Source: an uncultured Nocardioides sp. (GTDB taxonomy: Bacteria > Actinomycetota > Actinomycetes > Propionibacteriales > Nocardioidaceae). From it: a DNA stretch of 46,554 nt. The notes beneath the pieces were generated by a model. The model saw only the letters and a list, made by a program, of their open reading frames with translations. It was not told the origin of the DNA and did not search any database. Shown here one piece after another: positions 17,522 to 28,504 of this stretch. A program made the translations under genes and the position numbers. How positions within the stretch are numbered: the stretch's first letter is position 1; every line of letters begins with the position of its first letter. Location of the stretch: NCBI GenBank assembly GCA_902805885.1, contig CADCUM010000031.1, forward strand, positions 1 to 46,554, written 5' to 3'.

Positions 17522-18871
17522 ATGAGCACCGACACCACGCCGCAGGACGTCTACGCGACCGGGGGCGACACCAGCCAGGGCCGCGTCTTCACGGTCACCG
17601 GCCAGGACTGGGACTCGATCACCGAGGGGCTCGAGGAGTCCGCCGAGGACCGCGTCGTCGTCAACATGGGCCCCCAGCACCCCTCCACCCACGGGGTGCT
17701 GCGCCTGATCCTCGAGCTCGAGGGCGAGACGGTGACCGAGGCCCGCTGCGGCATCGGCTACCTCCACACCGGCATCGAGAAGAACATGGAGTACCGCACC
17801 TGGGTGCAGGGCGTCACGTTCTGCACGCGGATGGACTACCTCTCCCCGTTCTTCAACGAGGCGACCTACTCCCTCGGCGTCGAGCGCCTGCTCGACATCG
17901 AGGACCAGATCCCGGAGAAGGCGCAGGTCATGCGCGTGCTCCTGATGGAGCTCAACCGGATCTCCTCGCACCTGGTCTGCATCGCCACCGGTGGCATGGA
18001 GATCGGTGCGCTGACCGTCATGACCATCGGGTTCCGCGAGCGCGAGCTCGTGCTCGACCTCTTCGAGCTCATCACGGGCCTGCGCATGAACCACGCCTTC
18101 ATCCGCCCCGGCGGGGTCGCCCAGGACCTCCCGCCCGGCGCGCTGGACGAGATCCGCGACTTCGTCGCGCTGATGAAGAAGCGGCTGCCCGAGTACGCCG
18201 ACCTCTGCAACGCCAACCCGATCTTCCGGCGCCGGCTGGAGGACATCGGCCACCTCGACCTCTCTGGCTGCCTCGCACTGGGCCTCTCCGGCCCGGTGCT
18301 GCGGTCGACGGGCTACGCCTGGGACCTGCGCAAGACGCAGCCGTACAGCGGCTACGAGGACTACGACTTCGAGGTCCAGACCTGGGACACCTGCGACTCC
18401 TACGGTCGCTTCCGGATCCGCCTCAACGAGATGTGGGAGTCGCTCAAGATCATCGAGCAGTGCGCCGAGCGCCTCGCCGGCCTCGAGGGCGCGCCGGTCA
18501 TGGTGGGCGACCGCAAGGTCGCCTGGCCGAGCCAGCTGGCCATCGGCAGCGACGGCATGGGCAACTCCCTCGACCACGTCCGGCACATCATGGGCCAGTC
18601 CATGGAGGCCCTGATCCACCACTTCAAGCTGGTCACCGAGGGCTTCCGGGTCCCTGCTGGCCAGGCGTACGTCCCGGTCGAGTCGCCGCGCGGCGAGCTC
18701 GGTGCCCACGTCGTGTCCGACGGCGGCACCCGTCCGTTCCGCGCCCACTTCCGCGACCCGTCGTTCACGAACCTGCAGGCCACCAGCGTGATGAGCGAGG
18801 GCGGCATGGTGTCCGACGTGATCGTCGCCATCGCCTCCCTCGACCCCGTGATGGGAGGAGTCGACCGATGA
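17522..18871 (+). CDS. nuoD: NADH-quinone oxidoreductase subunit D (NuoD)
   Basis: 49-kDa-type subunit that forms the quinone-binding pocket with NuoB, about 449 residues. Visible marks are [22 protein letters not shown] with the quinone-site His, [62 protein letters not shown] and the C-terminal [30 protein letters not shown]. The N terminus carries about 35 extra residues before the core. It is separated from nuoC by 1 nt and overlaps nuoE by 4 nt. Confidence 0.96.
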   Translation: MSTDTTPQDVYATGGDTSQGRVFTVTGQDWDSITEGLEESAEDRVVVNMGPQHPSTHGVLRLILELEGETVTEARCGIGYLHTGIEKNMEYRTWVQGVTFCTRMDYLSPFFNEATYSLGVERLLDIEDQIPEKAQVMRVLLMELNRISSHLVCIATGGMEIGALTVMTIGFRERELVLDLFELITGLRMNHAFIRPGGVAQDLPPGALDEIRDFVALMKKRLPEYADLCNANPIFRRRLEDIGHLDLSGCLALGLSGPVLRSTGYAWDLRKTQPYSGYEDYDFEVQTWDTCDSYGRFRIRLNEMWESLKIIEQCAERLAGLEGAPVMVGDRKVAWPSQLAIGSDGMGNSLDHVRHIMGQSMEALIHHFKLVTEGFRVPAGQAYVPVESPRGELGAHVVSDGGTRPFRAHFRDPSFTNLQATSVMSEGGMVSDVIVAIASLDPVMGGVDR

Positions 18872-19713
18872 CCGAGCACGTGGGTCCGGGACCCGTCCGC
18901 CCGCACTTCACCGAGAACGACCGTCCGCTGCCGCCGGAGGCCTGGGCGGAGCTGCGCGAGATCGCGGCGCGGTACCCCGAGCCGCGCTCCGGCCTGCTCC
19001 CGATGCTCCACCTCGTCCAGTCGGTCGAGGGCCGGGTGACGCCGGAGGGCATCGAGGCGTGCGCCGAGATCCTCGACATCAGCGCCGCCGACGTCAACGG
19101 CGTCGCGACCTTCTACACGATGTACAAGCGCAAGCCGGTGGGCGACTACCACGTCGGCGTCTGCACCAACACGTTGTGCGCGGTGATGGGCGGGGACCTG
19201 ATCTTCGAGCGGCTCAAGAGCCACCTCGGGGTCGGCAACGACGAGACGACCCCGGTCGAGGAGGGTCGCGCGTCGATCACCCTCGAGCACGTCGAGTGCA
19301 ACGCCGCGTGCGACTACGCGCCGGTGATGATGGTCAACTGGGAGTTCATGGACAACCAGACCCCGGAGTCCGCGGTCCAGGTCGTCGACGACCTGCGCAA
19401 CGGGCGCGAGGTCCACTCCACCCGCGGCCCGCGGCTGTGCACCTGGCGCGAGGCCGAGCGGGTGCTCGCCGGGTTCCCCGACGGCCTCGCCGACGAGGGA
19501 CCCGCCGCCGGACCGGCCTCGCTCGCCGGTCTGCGGATCGCGCGCGAGCGCGGCTGGACCGCGCCCGAGCCCGACGGCGGCCCGCAGGCCGTCGAGCAGC
19601 CCGCGACGAAGGAGGGCGCGGTCGACGAGGCCGACACCTCCCGCGCGGCGTCGGAGACGCTGGTCCAGGAGACCCAGGGAGATGTCGACCCGGCCGAGGA
19701 GAAGCAGAAGTGA
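18868..19713 (+). CDS. nuoE: NADH-quinone oxidoreductase subunit E (NuoE) with long acidic tail
   Basis: Thioredoxin-like subunit with [2Fe-2S] cluster N1a, about 281 residues. Ligands are the pair in [13 protein letters not shown] and the pair in [14 protein letters not shown]. The helical start [17 protein letters not shown] and [13 protein letters not shown] are typical. After the core, from about residue 195, a Glu/Asp/Ala-rich tail runs to the end. It is absent in enteric NuoE and probably disordered. It overlaps nuoD and nuoF by 4 nt each. Confidence 0.95.
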   Translation: MTEHVGPGPVRPHFTENDRPLPPEAWAELREIAARYPEPRSGLLPMLHLVQSVEGRVTPEGIEACAEILDISAADVNGVATFYTMYKRKPVGDYHVGVCTNTLCAVMGGDLIFERLKSHLGVGNDETTPVEEGRASITLEHVECNAACDYAPVMMVNWEFMDNQTPESAVQVVDDLRNGREVHSTRGPRLCTWREAERVLAGFPDGLADEGPAAGPASLAGLRIARERGWTAPEPDGGPQAVEQPATKEGAVDEADTSRAASETLVQETQGDVDPAEEKQK

Positions 19714-21032
19714 CTGACGTGCTCACCCCCGTCCTCACGGACAACTGGGACCAGGACCGGGCCTGGACGCTGGCGGCGTACGAGCGGCAGGGCGGCTACG
19801 CCAGCCTCGACAAGGCCTTCGCCATGACGCCGGACGACGTGATCGCCGCCGTCAAGGAGTCGGGCCTGCGCGGACGTGGGGGAGCGGGCTTCCCCACCGG
19901 GATGAAGTGGGGCTTCATCCCCCAGGACAACCCCAAGCCCAAGTACCTCGTCGTCAACGCCGACGAGTCGGAGCCGGGCACCTGCAAGGACATCCCGCTG
20001 ATGCTCGCCACGCCGCACACCCTCGTCGAGGGCGTGATCGTGAGCTCGTACGCCATCCGCGCCAACCGCGCCTTCATCTACGTCCGCGGTGAGGTCCTCC
20101 ACGTCGTCCGCCGGCTCCAGAAGGCGGTCGAGGAGGCGTACGCCGCCGGGCACCTCGGCACGAACATCCACGGCTCGGGCTACGACCTCGACCTCGTGGT
20201 CCACGCCGGCGCCGGCGCCTACATCTGCGGCGAGGAGACCGCGCTGCTCGAGGGTCTCGAGGGGCGCCGCGGCCAGCCGCGGCTGCGGCCGCCGTTCCCC
20301 GCCGTGGCCGGGCTCTACGCGAGCCCGACGGTCATCAACAACGTCGAGTCGATCGCGTCGGTGCCGAGCATCATCGACCGCGGCGCGGCGTGGTTCGCCG
20401 GGATGGGCACCGAGAAGTCCCAGGGCTACGGCATCTTCAGCCTCTCCGGCCACGTCACGACCCCCGGGCAGTTCGAGGCGCCGCTCGGCATCACCCTGCG
20501 CGAGCTGATCGAGCTCGCCGGCGGCATCCGTGAGGGCCACGAGCTGAAGTTCTGGACCCCGGGCGGGTCGAGCACGCCGCTGCTGACCCCGGAGCACCTC
20601 GACGTGCCGCTCGACTTCGAGGCGGTCGGTGCGGCCGGCTCGATGCTCGGCACCCGCGCACTGCAGATCTTCGACGAGACGACCTGCGTCGTCCGGGCGG
20701 TGCTGCGGTGGACCGAGTTCTACAAGCACGAGTCGTGCGGCAAGTGCACGCCGTGCCGCGAGGGCACGTGGTGGCTGGTCCAGACGCTCGCCCGCCTGGA
20801 GAAGGGCCAGGGCAGCGAGGCCGACCTCGACCTGCTGCTCGACCAGTGCGACAACATCCTGGGTCGGTCCTTCTGCGCCCTGGGCGACGGTGCGACGAGC
20901 CCGATCTCCAGCTCGATCAAGTACTTCCGCGACGAGTACCTCGCCCACCTGACCCACGGCGGGTGCCCGTTCGACCCGGCCGCCTCGACCGTCTTCAGCC
21001 CGACCAGCTCACCCGTGGGAGCCCGCGCATGA
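19710..21032 (+). CDS. nuoF: NADH-quinone oxidoreductase subunit F (NuoF)
   Basis: NADH- and FMN-binding subunit, about 440 residues. The Gly-rich NADH/FMN motif is [18 protein letters not shown] near residue 55, followed by [16 protein letters not shown] and [15 protein letters not shown]. The N3 [4Fe-4S] ligands are in [15 protein letters not shown] and [17 protein letters not shown] 19710 overlaps the nuoE stop by 4 nt. It acts with NuoE and NuoG as the NADH-oxidising module. Confidence 0.96.
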   Translation: MTDVLTPVLTDNWDQDRAWTLAAYERQGGYASLDKAFAMTPDDVIAAVKESGLRGRGGAGFPTGMKWGFIPQDNPKPKYLVVNADESEPGTCKDIPLMLATPHTLVEGVIVSSYAIRANRAFIYVRGEVLHVVRRLQKAVEEAYAAGHLGTNIHGSGYDLDLVVHAGAGAYICGEETALLEGLEGRRGQPRLRPPFPAVAGLYASPTVINNVESIASVPSIIDRGAAWFAGMGTEKSQGYGIFSLSGHVTTPGQFEAPLGITLRELIELAGGIREGHELKFWTPGGSSTPLLTPEHLDVPLDFEAVGAAGSMLGTRALQIFDETTCVVRAVLRWTEFYKHESCGKCTPCREGTWWLVQTLARLEKGQGSEADLDLLLDQCDNILGRSFCALGDGATSPISSSIKYFRDEYLAHLTHGGCPFDPAASTVFSPTSSPVGARA

Positions 21033-23494
21033 CCGCCACCGACAAGGCTCCCGACACGAAGGCGCCTGAGAAGGTCGACACCGGCCTCGTCACGCTCACC
21101 ATCGACGGCGTGCAGGTCAGCGTCCCCAAGGACACCCTGGTGATCCGGGCCGCCGAGCAGGTCGGCGTGCAGATCCCGCGCTTCTGCGACCACCCCCTGC
21201 TCGAGCCGGTGGGCGCGTGCCGCCAGTGCCTCGTCGACATCCCGGACGCCGGCAACGGCCGCGGCTTCCCCAAGCCGCAGGCCTCCTGCACGCTCCCGGT
21301 CGCCGAGGGCATGGTCGTCAGCACCCAGGCCACGAGCGAGGTGGCCGACAAGGCCCAGCAGGGGGTCATGGAGTTCCTCCTCATCAACCACCCGCTCGAC
21401 TGCCCCGTCTGCGACAAGGGCGGCGAGTGCCCGCTGCAGAACCAGGCGATGACCAACGGCCGGGGGGAGAGCCGCTTCTCCGCCCAGGACGGGGTCAAGC
21501 GGACCTTCCCCAAGCCGATCAACATCTCGGCCCAGGTGCTGCTCGACCGCGAGCGCTGCGTGCTCTGCGCGCGCTGCACCCGCTTCTCCGAGCAGATCGC
21601 CGGCGACCCGTTCATCGCCCTCGCCGAGCGGGGCGCCCTCCAGCAGGTCGCGATCTACCAGCGCGAGCCGTTCGAGAGCTACTTCTCCGGCAACACCATC
21701 CAGATCTGCCCCGTCGGCGCGCTCACCTCGGCCGACTACCGCTTCCGCTCGCGGCCCTTCGACCTCGTCTCGGCCCACGCGGTGGCCGAGCACGACTCCT
21801 GCGGCGCCGCGATCCGCGTCGACCACCGCCGCGGCAAGGTCGTGCGCCGGCTGGCCGGCAACGACCCGCAGGTCAACGAGGAGTGGATCAGCGACAAGGA
21901 CCGGTTCGCCTTCCACTACGCGCGGCAGGACGACCGGCTGACCTACCCGTTGGTCCGGGAGGGCGGCGAGCTGCGGCCGGCCTCGTGGACGGAGGCGTTC
22001 GCCGTCGCCGCCCGCGGCCTCCACGCAGCCGGCTCCGCAGGCGTGCTGACCGGCGGTCGCGTCACGGCGGAGGACGCCTACGCCTACGCCAAGCTCGCCC
22101 GGGTCTCGCTCGGGACCAACGACGTGGACTTCCGGGCCCGGCCGCACTCGGCCGAGGAGGCCTCCTTCCTCGCCGCCCACGTGGCCCTCTCGATGGACGT
22201 CTCGTACGCCGACCTCGAGGCCGCGCCGGTGGTGGTGCTCCTCGGCCTCGAGCCCGAGGACGAGGCGGCCACGATCTTCCTGCGCCTGCGCAAGGCCTCG
22301 CGCAACGGCACCCGGATCGTGTCCGTCGGGACGCACACCTCGCGCGGCCTGCGCAAGATGAACGGCCGGCTGGTGCCCGCTGCGCCCGGCTCCGAGGTCG
22401 CCGCGATCGGGTCGCTGCGCGACGAGGACCACGGCATCACCGGCGACGCGATCATCCTGGTCGGCGAGCGGCTGGCGGGGACGCACGGCGCCCTCACGGC
22501 CGCGGTCGAGCTGGCCCGGGCCACCGGCGCCCGGCTCGCGTGGGTGCCGCGCCGAGCGGGCGACCGCGGAGCGGTCGAGGCCGGTGCGCTGCCGACCCTG
22601 CTGCCCGGAGGTCGTCCGGTGGCCGACCCGGCCGCCCGCGTCGACGCCGCAGCGGCCTGGGGAGTGGGCTCGCTGCCCGAGCGGCCGGGCCGCGACGGCG
22701 ACGGGATCGTCGCCGCCCTGCGCTCGGGCGAGCTCGGTGGTGTGGTCGTCGGCGGCGTCGACCCCGACGACACCCGCGACCCGGCCGCGTTCCGGGCTGC
22801 ACTGGAGGCCGCCTCCTTCGTGGTCAGCCTCGAGCTCCGCGAGACCGACGTGACGAGGCTCGCCGACGTCGTGCTGCCGGTGGCCCCGGTCACCGACAAG
22901 GCGGGCACGTTCGTGACGTGGGAGGGTCGCCCGCGGCCCTTCGAGGCCGTGCTGGCCAACCCCTCGTCCCTGCCCGACGTCCGTGTGCTGTCCGGCATCG
23001 CCGAGGAGCTCGCCGCGCTGGGCCAGGGGAGCCCGCTGGGGTTCCGGACCGTCGACGAGGTGCGCGCGGAGATGCGCTCGCTGGGACCGTGGGACGGTGG
23101 CCGTCCGGCCCTCGACGCCGGCAAGCCGCCCCGCGCGGCCAAGCCGCGTGCCGGTGCCGCCAAGCCGCGTGCCGGCACGATGACCCTGGCGACGTGGAAG
23201 CAGCTCATCGACCTCGGCTCCATGCAGGACGGTGAGGTGCACCTCCGCGCCACCGCCCGGCGTGCGGTCGCCCGCCTCAACCAGGCGGCGTACGACGCGC
23301 TGTTCGGCCTGCTCGACGGCGGCGAGGCCCGGGTCACGGTCACCGGCGACCGTGGCAGCGTCGAGCTGCCCGTCGAGGTGGCCGACCTGCCCGACGGCGT
23401 CGTGTGGGTGCCGGCCAACTCGTTCGGCCGTGGCGTCCTCGCCGACCTCGCCTCGCCCGGCAGCCCGGTCACCGTGAAGGGAGCACACCGATGA
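21029..23494 (+). CDS. nuoG: NADH-quinone oxidoreductase subunit G (NuoG)
   Basis: Large Fe-S subunit, about 821 residues. The N-terminal 2Fe-2S ferredoxin domain has [21 protein letters not shown] plus a later Cys in QASCTLP. The His/Cys cluster is [18 protein letters not shown], and two 4Fe-4S clusters are bound by [12 protein letters not shown] and QICPVGAL. The extra N7 cluster seen in E. coli and Thermus looks absent: only one Cys remains ([11 protein letters not shown]) and the usual WLCDKGRF reads WISDKDRF. The rest is a molybdopterin-oxidoreductase-like scaffold. Near residue 705 there is an AKPRAG direct repeat. It overlaps nuoF and nuoH by 4 nt. Confidence 0.94.
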   Translation: MTATDKAPDTKAPEKVDTGLVTLTIDGVQVSVPKDTLVIRAAEQVGVQIPRFCDHPLLEPVGACRQCLVDIPDAGNGRGFPKPQASCTLPVAEGMVVSTQATSEVADKAQQGVMEFLLINHPLDCPVCDKGGECPLQNQAMTNGRGESRFSAQDGVKRTFPKPINISAQVLLDRERCVLCARCTRFSEQIAGDPFIALAERGALQQVAIYQREPFESYFSGNTIQICPVGALTSADYRFRSRPFDLVSAHAVAEHDSCGAAIRVDHRRGKVVRRLAGNDPQVNEEWISDKDRFAFHYARQDDRLTYPLVREGGELRPASWTEAFAVAARGLHAAGSAGVLTGGRVTAEDAYAYAKLARVSLGTNDVDFRARPHSAEEASFLAAHVALSMDVSYADLEAAPVVVLLGLEPEDEAATIFLRLRKASRNGTRIVSVGTHTSRGLRKMNGRLVPAAPGSEVAAIGSLRDEDHGITGDAIILVGERLAGTHGALTAAVELARATGARLAWVPRRAGDRGAVEAGALPTLLPGGRPVADPAARVDAAAAWGVGSLPERPGRDGDGIVAALRSGELGGVVVGGVDPDDTRDPAAFRAALEAASFVVSLELRETDVTRLADVVLPVAPVTDKAGTFVTWEGRPRPFEAVLANPSSLPDVRVLSGIAEELAALGQGSPLGFRTVDEVRAEMRSLGPWDGGRPALDAGKPPRAAKPRAGAAKPRAGTMTLATWKQLIDLGSMQDGEVHLRATARRAVARLNQAAYDALFGLLDGGEARVTVTGDRGSVELPVEVADLPDGVVWVPANSFGRGVLADLASPGSPVTVKGAHR
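23138..23175 (+). repeat. 17-bp direct repeat within nuoG (AKPRAG linker)
   Basis: GCCAAGCCGCGTGCCGG occurs at 23138-23154 and again at 23159-23175 (21-bp period, in frame), encoding two AKPRAG units in a low-complexity linker before the C-terminal domain. Confidence 0.8.
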
Positions 23495-24825
23495 ACCCGC
23501 GCTCGCTGCCCGACCAGGGGCTGTCGGCCTTCGGCAACGACCCGTGGTGGGTCATCCTGCTCAAGGCCGTGCTGATCTTCCTGGTCCTCGTGCTGCTGAC
23601 GCTGTTCAACATCTGGCTCGAGCGCCGCGTCGTCGCCCGCATGCAGCACCGGGTCGGCCCCAACGTCCACGGCCCCTTCGGCCTGCTCCAGTCGTTGGCC
23701 GACGGCGTCAAGCTGGCGCTCAAGGAGGACATCATCCCCAAGGGCGCGGACAAGGTGGTCTTCCTCCTCGCGCCCGTGATCGCCGTGATCCCCGCGTTCA
23801 TCACCTGGGCGGTCATCCCGCTCGGGCCGGAGGTCAACTTCTTCGGGGAGCGCACCCCGCTCCAGCTCACGGACATGCCCGTGGCGGTGCTGTTCCTGCT
23901 CGCCGTGGCCTCGATCGGCATCTACGGCATCGTGCTCGGCGGCTGGGCGTCGGGATCGACGTACTCGCTGCTCGGCGGGCTGCGCTCGAGCGCCCAGATG
24001 ATCTCCTACGAGGTCGCCATGGGACTCGCCCTGGTGGCGGTGTTCCTCTACGCCGGCTCGATGTCCACCTCGGCGATCGTGCAGGCGCAGGACCAGTTCT
24101 GGTTCGCGCTGATCCTCGCGCCGTCCTTCGTCATCTACATCATCTCGATGGTCGGCGAGACCAACCGTGCGCCGTTCGACCTCGCGGAGGCCGAGGGCGA
24201 GCTCGTCGGCGGGTTCCACACCGAGTACTCCAGCCTGAAGTTCGCGCTGTTCTTCCTCGCCGAGTACATCAACATGGCGACGGTCTCGGCCATCGCGACG
24301 ACGCTGTTCCTGGGCGGCTGGGCCGCGCCGTGGGGCGTCGAGCACGTGTGGGCGGGGGCCAACTCCGGCTACTGGCCGCTGCTGTGGTTCTTCGGCAAGC
24401 TCTTCATCTTCATCTTCTTCTTCATCTGGCTCCGCGGCTCGCTGCCCCGCATGCGCTACGACCAGTTCATGGCGCTCGGGTGGAAGGTCCTCATCCCGGT
24501 CGCGCTCGGCTGGACCATCGCGGTCGCCACGATCCGCCTGGCCTTCTCCGAGGGCGCCGTCGACCGGACCTGGGCGATGGCCGGGTTCGGCGTGCTCGCC
24601 GTCCTGTTCCTCGGCCTGCTGTTCCTCGGTGACGGCGACGACGACCAGGAGGCGCAGCGCAAGCAGGCCGACGAGGAGGCGCGCACCCAGGAGCACGACG
24701 CGTTCGCCGGCGGCTACCCCGTCCCGCCCATGCCGGGTGCCGCCGTACGGGGCGCCGCCGCGCCGCTGACGTTCGCGACCAGCCGCACCACCGTCACGGC
24801 GCGAGCCGAGGAGGACGCTCGATGA
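23491..24825 (+). CDS. nuoH: NADH-quinone oxidoreductase subunit H (NuoH) with C-terminal extension
   Basis: Membrane subunit linking the peripheral arm and proton-pumping arm, about 444 residues. Conserved parts are [76 protein letters not shown] (quinone-channel acidic loop), [19 protein letters not shown] and [20 protein letters not shown]. About 65 hydrophilic residues follow the last helix (from [13 protein letters not shown]), an extension not found in enteric NuoH. AAGGGAG is 7 nt before ATG 23491. Confidence 0.95.
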   Translation: MNPRSLPDQGLSAFGNDPWWVILLKAVLIFLVLVLLTLFNIWLERRVVARMQHRVGPNVHGPFGLLQSLADGVKLALKEDIIPKGADKVVFLLAPVIAVIPAFITWAVIPLGPEVNFFGERTPLQLTDMPVAVLFLLAVASIGIYGIVLGGWASGSTYSLLGGLRSSAQMISYEVAMGLALVAVFLYAGSMSTSAIVQAQDQFWFALILAPSFVIYIISMVGETNRAPFDLAEAEGELVGGFHTEYSSLKFALFFLAEYINMATVSAIATTLFLGGWAAPWGVEHVWAGANSGYWPLLWFFGKLFIFIFFFIWLRGSLPRMRYDQFMALGWKVLIPVALGWTIAVATIRLAFSEGAVDRTWAMAGFGVLAVLFLGLLFLGDGDDDQEAQRKQADEEARTQEHDAFAGGYPVPPMPGAAVRGAAAPLTFATSRTTVTARAEEDAR

Positions 24826-25421
24826 GTCTCAAGGACGCATTCGCCCCCTACGCCGGGTTCGGGGTGACCTTCCGGACGATGTTCAAGAAGGTCGTCACCG
24901 AGCAGTACCCGTTCGAGAAGGTGCCGACGGCGCCCCGCTTCCACGGCCGCCACCAGCTCAACCGGTGGCCCGACGGGCTGGAGAAGTGCATCGGCTGCGA
25001 GCTGTGCGCCTGGGCCTGCCCCGCGGACGCCATCTACGTCGAGGGCGCCTCGAACTCCGACGACGAGCGGTTCAGCCCCGGTGAGCGCTACGGCCGCGTC
25101 TACCAGATCAACTACCTGCGCTGCATCCTCTGCGGGCTGTGCATCGAGGCGTGCCCGACGCGTGCGCTGACGATGACCAACGAGTACGAGCTCGCCGACG
25201 ACAACCGCACCGACCTGATCTACGAGAAGAGCGACCTGCTCGCCCCGCTGCTGCCCGGCATGGAGCAGCCGCCGCACCCGATGCGCCTCGGCGACAGCGA
25301 CGGCGACTACTACCGCGGCAACTTCGCGGGCCCGACGGCCGGCACCGAGCCCGCGCCGACCCGCGGTCCCTCCGACCACGCCGACGACCCCGCCCCGGCG
25401 CACCAGGACGGTGGCCGCTGA
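24822..25421 (+). CDS. nuoI: NADH-quinone oxidoreductase subunit I (NuoI)
   Basis: Two-[4Fe-4S] ferredoxin-like subunit (N6a, N6b), about 199 residues, passing electrons from NuoG to NuoB. The two cluster motifs are [18 protein letters not shown] near residue 55 and [18 protein letters not shown] near residue 99. The C-terminal tail is polar and Pro-rich. It overlaps nuoH by 4 nt, and its stop shares one base with the nuoJ start (TGATG). Confidence 0.95.
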   Translation: MSLKDAFAPYAGFGVTFRTMFKKVVTEQYPFEKVPTAPRFHGRHQLNRWPDGLEKCIGCELCAWACPADAIYVEGASNSDDERFSPGERYGRVYQINYLRCILCGLCIEACPTRALTMTNEYELADDNRTDLIYEKSDLLAPLLPGMEQPPHPMRLGDSDGDYYRGNFAGPTAGTEPAPTRGPSDHADDPAPAHQDGGR

Positions 25422-26065
25422 TGGTGTTCTGGATCCTGGCCCCGCTGATGGTGGCCGCCGCGCTCGGCATCCTGTTCGTGCGCAAGGCGGTGCACGCGGC
25501 CCTCCTGCTGGCCGTCGTGATGATCAGCCTGGCCGTGCTCTACCTCGCCCTCGAGGCGCCGTTCCTGTTCGTCGTGCAGATCATCGTCTACACCGGCGCC
25601 ATCTTGATGCTCTTCCTCTTCGTGATGATGCTCATCGGCGTCGACACCACCGACTCGGTCGTCGAGACGATCCGCGGGCAGCGCGTCCTCGCGGTGCTCC
25701 TCGGCCTGCTGCTGGGCGCCGTCCTCGTGATCGGGCTGGCCCAGGTCACCCTCGGCACGGTGGTCGGTCTCGAGGAGGCCAACGCGGGCGGGAACGTCCC
25801 GAGCCTCGCCAACATCCTCTTCTCCCGCTACGTCTTCGCGTTCGAGGCGACCAGCGCCCTGCTGATCACCGCCGCCCTGGGCGCGATGGTGCTGGCGCAC
25901 CGCGAGCGCCTGTCCGCGAAGCCCACCCAGGCCTCGATGGCGGCGCAGCGGATGCGCGACTACGCCGAGCACGGCAAGCACCTCGGGCCGCTGCCCTCAC
26001 CCGGTGTCTACGCCCGTCACAACGCGGTCGACACGCCCGCGCTCCTGCCCGACGGCAGCACGTAG
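25421..26065 (+). CDS. nuoJ: NADH-quinone oxidoreductase subunit J (NuoJ), C-terminal tail cut by an in-frame TAG
   Basis: Membrane subunit with five helices, about 214 residues. [47 protein letters not shown] is split here only for naming: [14 protein letters not shown], then [20 protein letters not shown], the conserved TM3 of the family. The frame ends at TAG 26063-26065 after [15 protein letters not shown]. The same frame then continues open to TGA 26240-26242, overlapping nuoK by the 4 nt usual in this operon. All membrane helices lie before the TAG, so the core subunit is intact. See the tail entry and finding. Confidence 0.9.
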   Translation: MVFWILAPLMVAAALGILFVRKAVHAALLLAVVMISLAVLYLALEAPFLFVVQIIVYTGAILMLFLFVMMLIGVDTTDSVVETIRGQRVLAVLLGLLLGAVLVIGLAQVTLGTVVGLEEANAGGNVPSLANILFSRYVFAFEATSALLITAALGAMVLAHRERLSAKPTQASMAAQRMRDYAEHGKHLGPLPSPGVYARHNAVDTPALLPDGST

Positions 26066-26242
26066 GAGCTCTCGGTTTCGCGCGTGCTCGCCGCCCGTGG
26101 CACGATCCGCTCCGCGCCCGCCGACGACATCGACGTGGTGCGCCGTCAGCTCGGCAACGACCCTGCCGTCGACCCGTCGCGCCAGCCCGAGACCGGCGGC
26201 AAGGCCGGGGCCGTGGCGCGCAGCGAGGAGGCCGAGAAGTGA
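26066..26242 (+). pseudogene. Apparent cut-off C-terminal tail of nuoJ
   Basis: Directly after the TAG the nuoJ frame reads [17 protein letters not shown] and on to SEEAEK, 58 codons to TGA. As I recall, actinobacterial NuoJ proteins continue past ALLPDG with a similar ELSVS segment, so this looks like the genuine tail. A TAC-to-TAG change (Tyr) would explain it. No start codon or RBS of its own is obvious; a GTG in the segment has no SD. Otherwise the stretch would be the only long gap (173 bp) in a tightly overlapping operon. Confidence 0.7.
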
Positions 26243-26532
26243 CCGAGTACGTCGTCCTGTCCGCGATCCTGTTCACCATCGGCTGCGTGGGCGTGCTCAC
26301 GCGTCGCAACGCGATCGTGGTGTTCATGTGCGTGGAGCTGATGCTCAACGCCTGCAACCTCGCGCTGGTCGCGTTCGCCCGCCAGCACGGCAACCTCGAC
26401 GGCCAGGTCGCCGCCTTCTTCGTGATGGTGGTCGCCGCTGCCGAGGTCGTCATCGGGCTCGCCATCATCATGACCATCTTCCGCACCCGACGCTCGGCCT
26501 CGGTCGACGACGCCAGCCTGCTGAAGTACTGA
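26239..26532 (+). CDS. nuoK: NADH-quinone oxidoreductase subunit K (NuoK)
   Basis: Three-helix membrane subunit, about 97 residues. It has [29 protein letters not shown] with the conserved helix-2 Glu of proton transfer, and [26 protein letters not shown] with the second conserved Glu. GTG 26239 is chosen because it begins the conserved domain and would overlap the extended nuoJ frame by 4 nt (GTGA). nuoL follows after 10 nt. Confidence 0.95.
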   Translation: MTEYVVLSAILFTIGCVGVLTRRNAIVVFMCVELMLNACNLALVAFARQHGNLDGQVAAFFVMVVAAAEVVIGLAIIMTIFRTRRSASVDDASLLKY

Positions 26533-26542
26533 GGGAGCCGTC

Positions 26543-28504
26543 GTGAACCCACTGTTGTCCCTGTCGTCCGAGAGCGCCCACGACATCCCCGTCGTGCACC
26601 CCGACACCGGCGCGGGAGGCGTGTTCGACCTGCTGTGGCTCGTCATCGCGCTGCCGCTGCTCGGAGCGGTCGTGCTGCTCGTCGGCGGCGCGTTCGCGCG
26701 CGGCCGCCTCGAGCGGGTCGGTCACCTGATCGGCACCGCCGCCTCCGCCGCGTCGTTCGTGATGAGCCTGGTGCTGTTCCTCGCGCTGCTGGGCCGAGGT
26801 GAGGAGGAGCGCCAGATCGGCCAGCACCTCTTCACGTGGTTCGAGACGGGCTCCCTGAGCGTGGGGATGGACCTCCTCTACGACCCGCTCTCGGCGCTGT
26901 TCCTGCTCCTCATCACCGGCGTCGGCACGCTCATCCACGTCTACGCCATCGGCTACATGGCCCACGACGTGCGCCGCCGGCGCTTCTTCGGCTACCTCAA
27001 CCTCTTCGTCGCCGCGATGCTCGTGCTGGTGCTGGCGGGCAACTACGTCGTGCTGTTCCTCGGCTGGGAGGGCGTCGGCCTGGCGTCGTACCTGCTGATC
27101 GGCTTCTGGCAGCACAAGCACTCGGCCGCGGCCGCCGCCAAGAAGGCGTTCGTCATCAACCGGGTCGGCGACATCGGCCTCTCCCTGGCCATCGCGCTGA
27201 TGTTCGCCACCTTCGGCACCACCGACTTCGGCGGCGTGAGCGAGGCCAGCGGCGAGGCGAGCGACCGGACCCTGACCATCCTGGGGCTGCTGCTGCTCCT
27301 CGGCGCCTGCGGCAAGTCGGCCCAGGTGCCGCTCCAGGCCTGGCTCCTCGACGCGATGGAGGGCCCGACCCCGGTGTCGGCGCTCATCCACGCGGCGACG
27401 ATGGTCACGGCGGGCGTCTACCTCGTGGTCCGCTCGAACTTCATCTTCGAGCTGGCGCCGATCGCCCAGACGGCGATCGTCGTCGTCGCGACCGTCACGC
27501 TGCTGTGGGGTGCGGTGCTCGGCTGCGCCAAGGACGACATCAAGAAGGCCCTGGCCGGCTCCACGATGAGCCAGATCGGCTACATGATGCTCGCCGCGGG
27601 GCTCGGCACCGCGGGCTACGCCTTCGCGATCTTCCACCTGCTGACCCACGGGTTCTTCAAGGCCAACATGTTCCTCGGTGCCGGGTCGGTCATGCACGGC
27701 ATGGACGACGACGTCGACATGCGCCACTACGGCGGGCTGAGGAAGTTCATGCCCGTCACGTTCCTGACCTTTGCGATGGGCTACCTCGCGATCATCGGCT
27801 TCCCCCTCTTCTCCGGCTTCTGGTCCAAGGACAAGATCATCGAGACCGCGCTGGCGGAGAACCTCGTGGTCGGCCTGTGCGCGCTGCTCGGCGCGGGGAT
27901 CACCGGCTTCTACATGACCCGGCTGATGCTGATGACGTTCTTCGGCGAGAAGCGCTGGGCCGACGGCGTGCACCCGCACGAGTCGCCCAAGGTCATGACG
28001 ATCCCGCTGATCGTGCTGGCCGCCCTGTCGGTCCTCGGTGGGGTGCTGATCCTCGGCGACTGGATCGTCGGCTGGCTCGAGCCCGTCACCGGCGTGGCCG
28101 AGCACCACGCCCCGCCGCTGCCCGCCCTGGTGATCACCCTGATCGTGACCGCCGTCGTGGCGCTCGGCGTGGCTGCCGCCTGGTTCCTGGTCGCCAGGCG
28201 CGACGTGCCCCGTGAGGCTCCCCGCGACGTCTCCTTCGCGACCCGTGCCGCCCGCGCCGACCTCTACGGCGACGCCTTCAACGACGCGGCCGTGGTCCGC
28301 CCGGGCACGAGGATGGTCAGCGGGCTGGCGACCTTCGACCGCTCCGGCGTCGACGGTGTGGTCGAGGGCGGCTCGTCCGCTGTCGGCGGCCTCTCCGGCG
28401 TCATGCGCAGGCTCCAGAACGGCTACGTCCGCTCCTACGCCCTGTCCCTGCTCGGTGGCGCCCTGCTGGTCGTCCTGGCCCTTCTGGCGGTGAACCTCGG
28501 ATGA
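26543..28504 (+). CDS. nuoL: NADH-quinone oxidoreductase subunit L (NuoL)
   Basis: Antiporter-like proton-pumping subunit, about 653 residues. Typical segments are [29 protein letters not shown] (split: [15 protein letters not shown]), [18 protein letters not shown] with the key Glu, [45 protein letters not shown] with the conserved Lys/His region, [21 protein letters not shown] and [15 protein letters not shown]. The C terminus ends in a lone hydrophobic helix, consistent with the lateral-helix subunit. GTG 26543 has GAGGGAG upstream and overlaps nuoM by 4 nt. Confidence 0.94.
   Translation: MNPLLSLSSESAHDIPVVHPDTGAGGVFDLLWLVIALPLLGAVVLLVGGAFARGRLERVGHLIGTAASAASFVMSLVLFLALLGRGEEERQIGQHLFTWFETGSLSVGMDLLYDPLSALFLLLITGVGTLIHVYAIGYMAHDVRRRRFFGYLNLFVAAMLVLVLAGNYVVLFLGWEGVGLASYLLIGFWQHKHSAAAAAKKAFVINRVGDIGLSLAIALMFATFGTTDFGGVSEASGEASDRTLTILGLLLLLGACGKSAQVPLQAWLLDAMEGPTPVSALIHAATMVTAGVYLVVRSNFIFELAPIAQTAIVVVATVTLLWGAVLGCAKDDIKKALAGSTMSQIGYMMLAAGLGTAGYAFAIFHLLTHGFFKANMFLGAGSVMHGMDDDVDMRHYGGLRKFMPVTFLTFAMGYLAIIGFPLFSGFWSKDKIIETALAENLVVGLCALLGAGITGFYMTRLMLMTFFGEKRWADGVHPHESPKVMTIPLIVLAALSVLGGVLILGDWIVGWLEPVTGVAEHHAPPLPALVITLIVTAVVALGVAAAWFLVARRDVPREAPRDVSFATRAARADLYGDAFNDAAVVRPGTRMVSGLATFDRSGVDGVVEGGSSAVGGLSGVMRRLQNGYVRSYALSLLGGALLVVLALLAVNLG

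Noticed and set aside
22084..24696. 870-codon minus-strand frame opposite nuoG/nuoH
   Set aside because: Long antisense open frames are expected at this GC content. The composition is His/Arg/Gly-rich without motifs.
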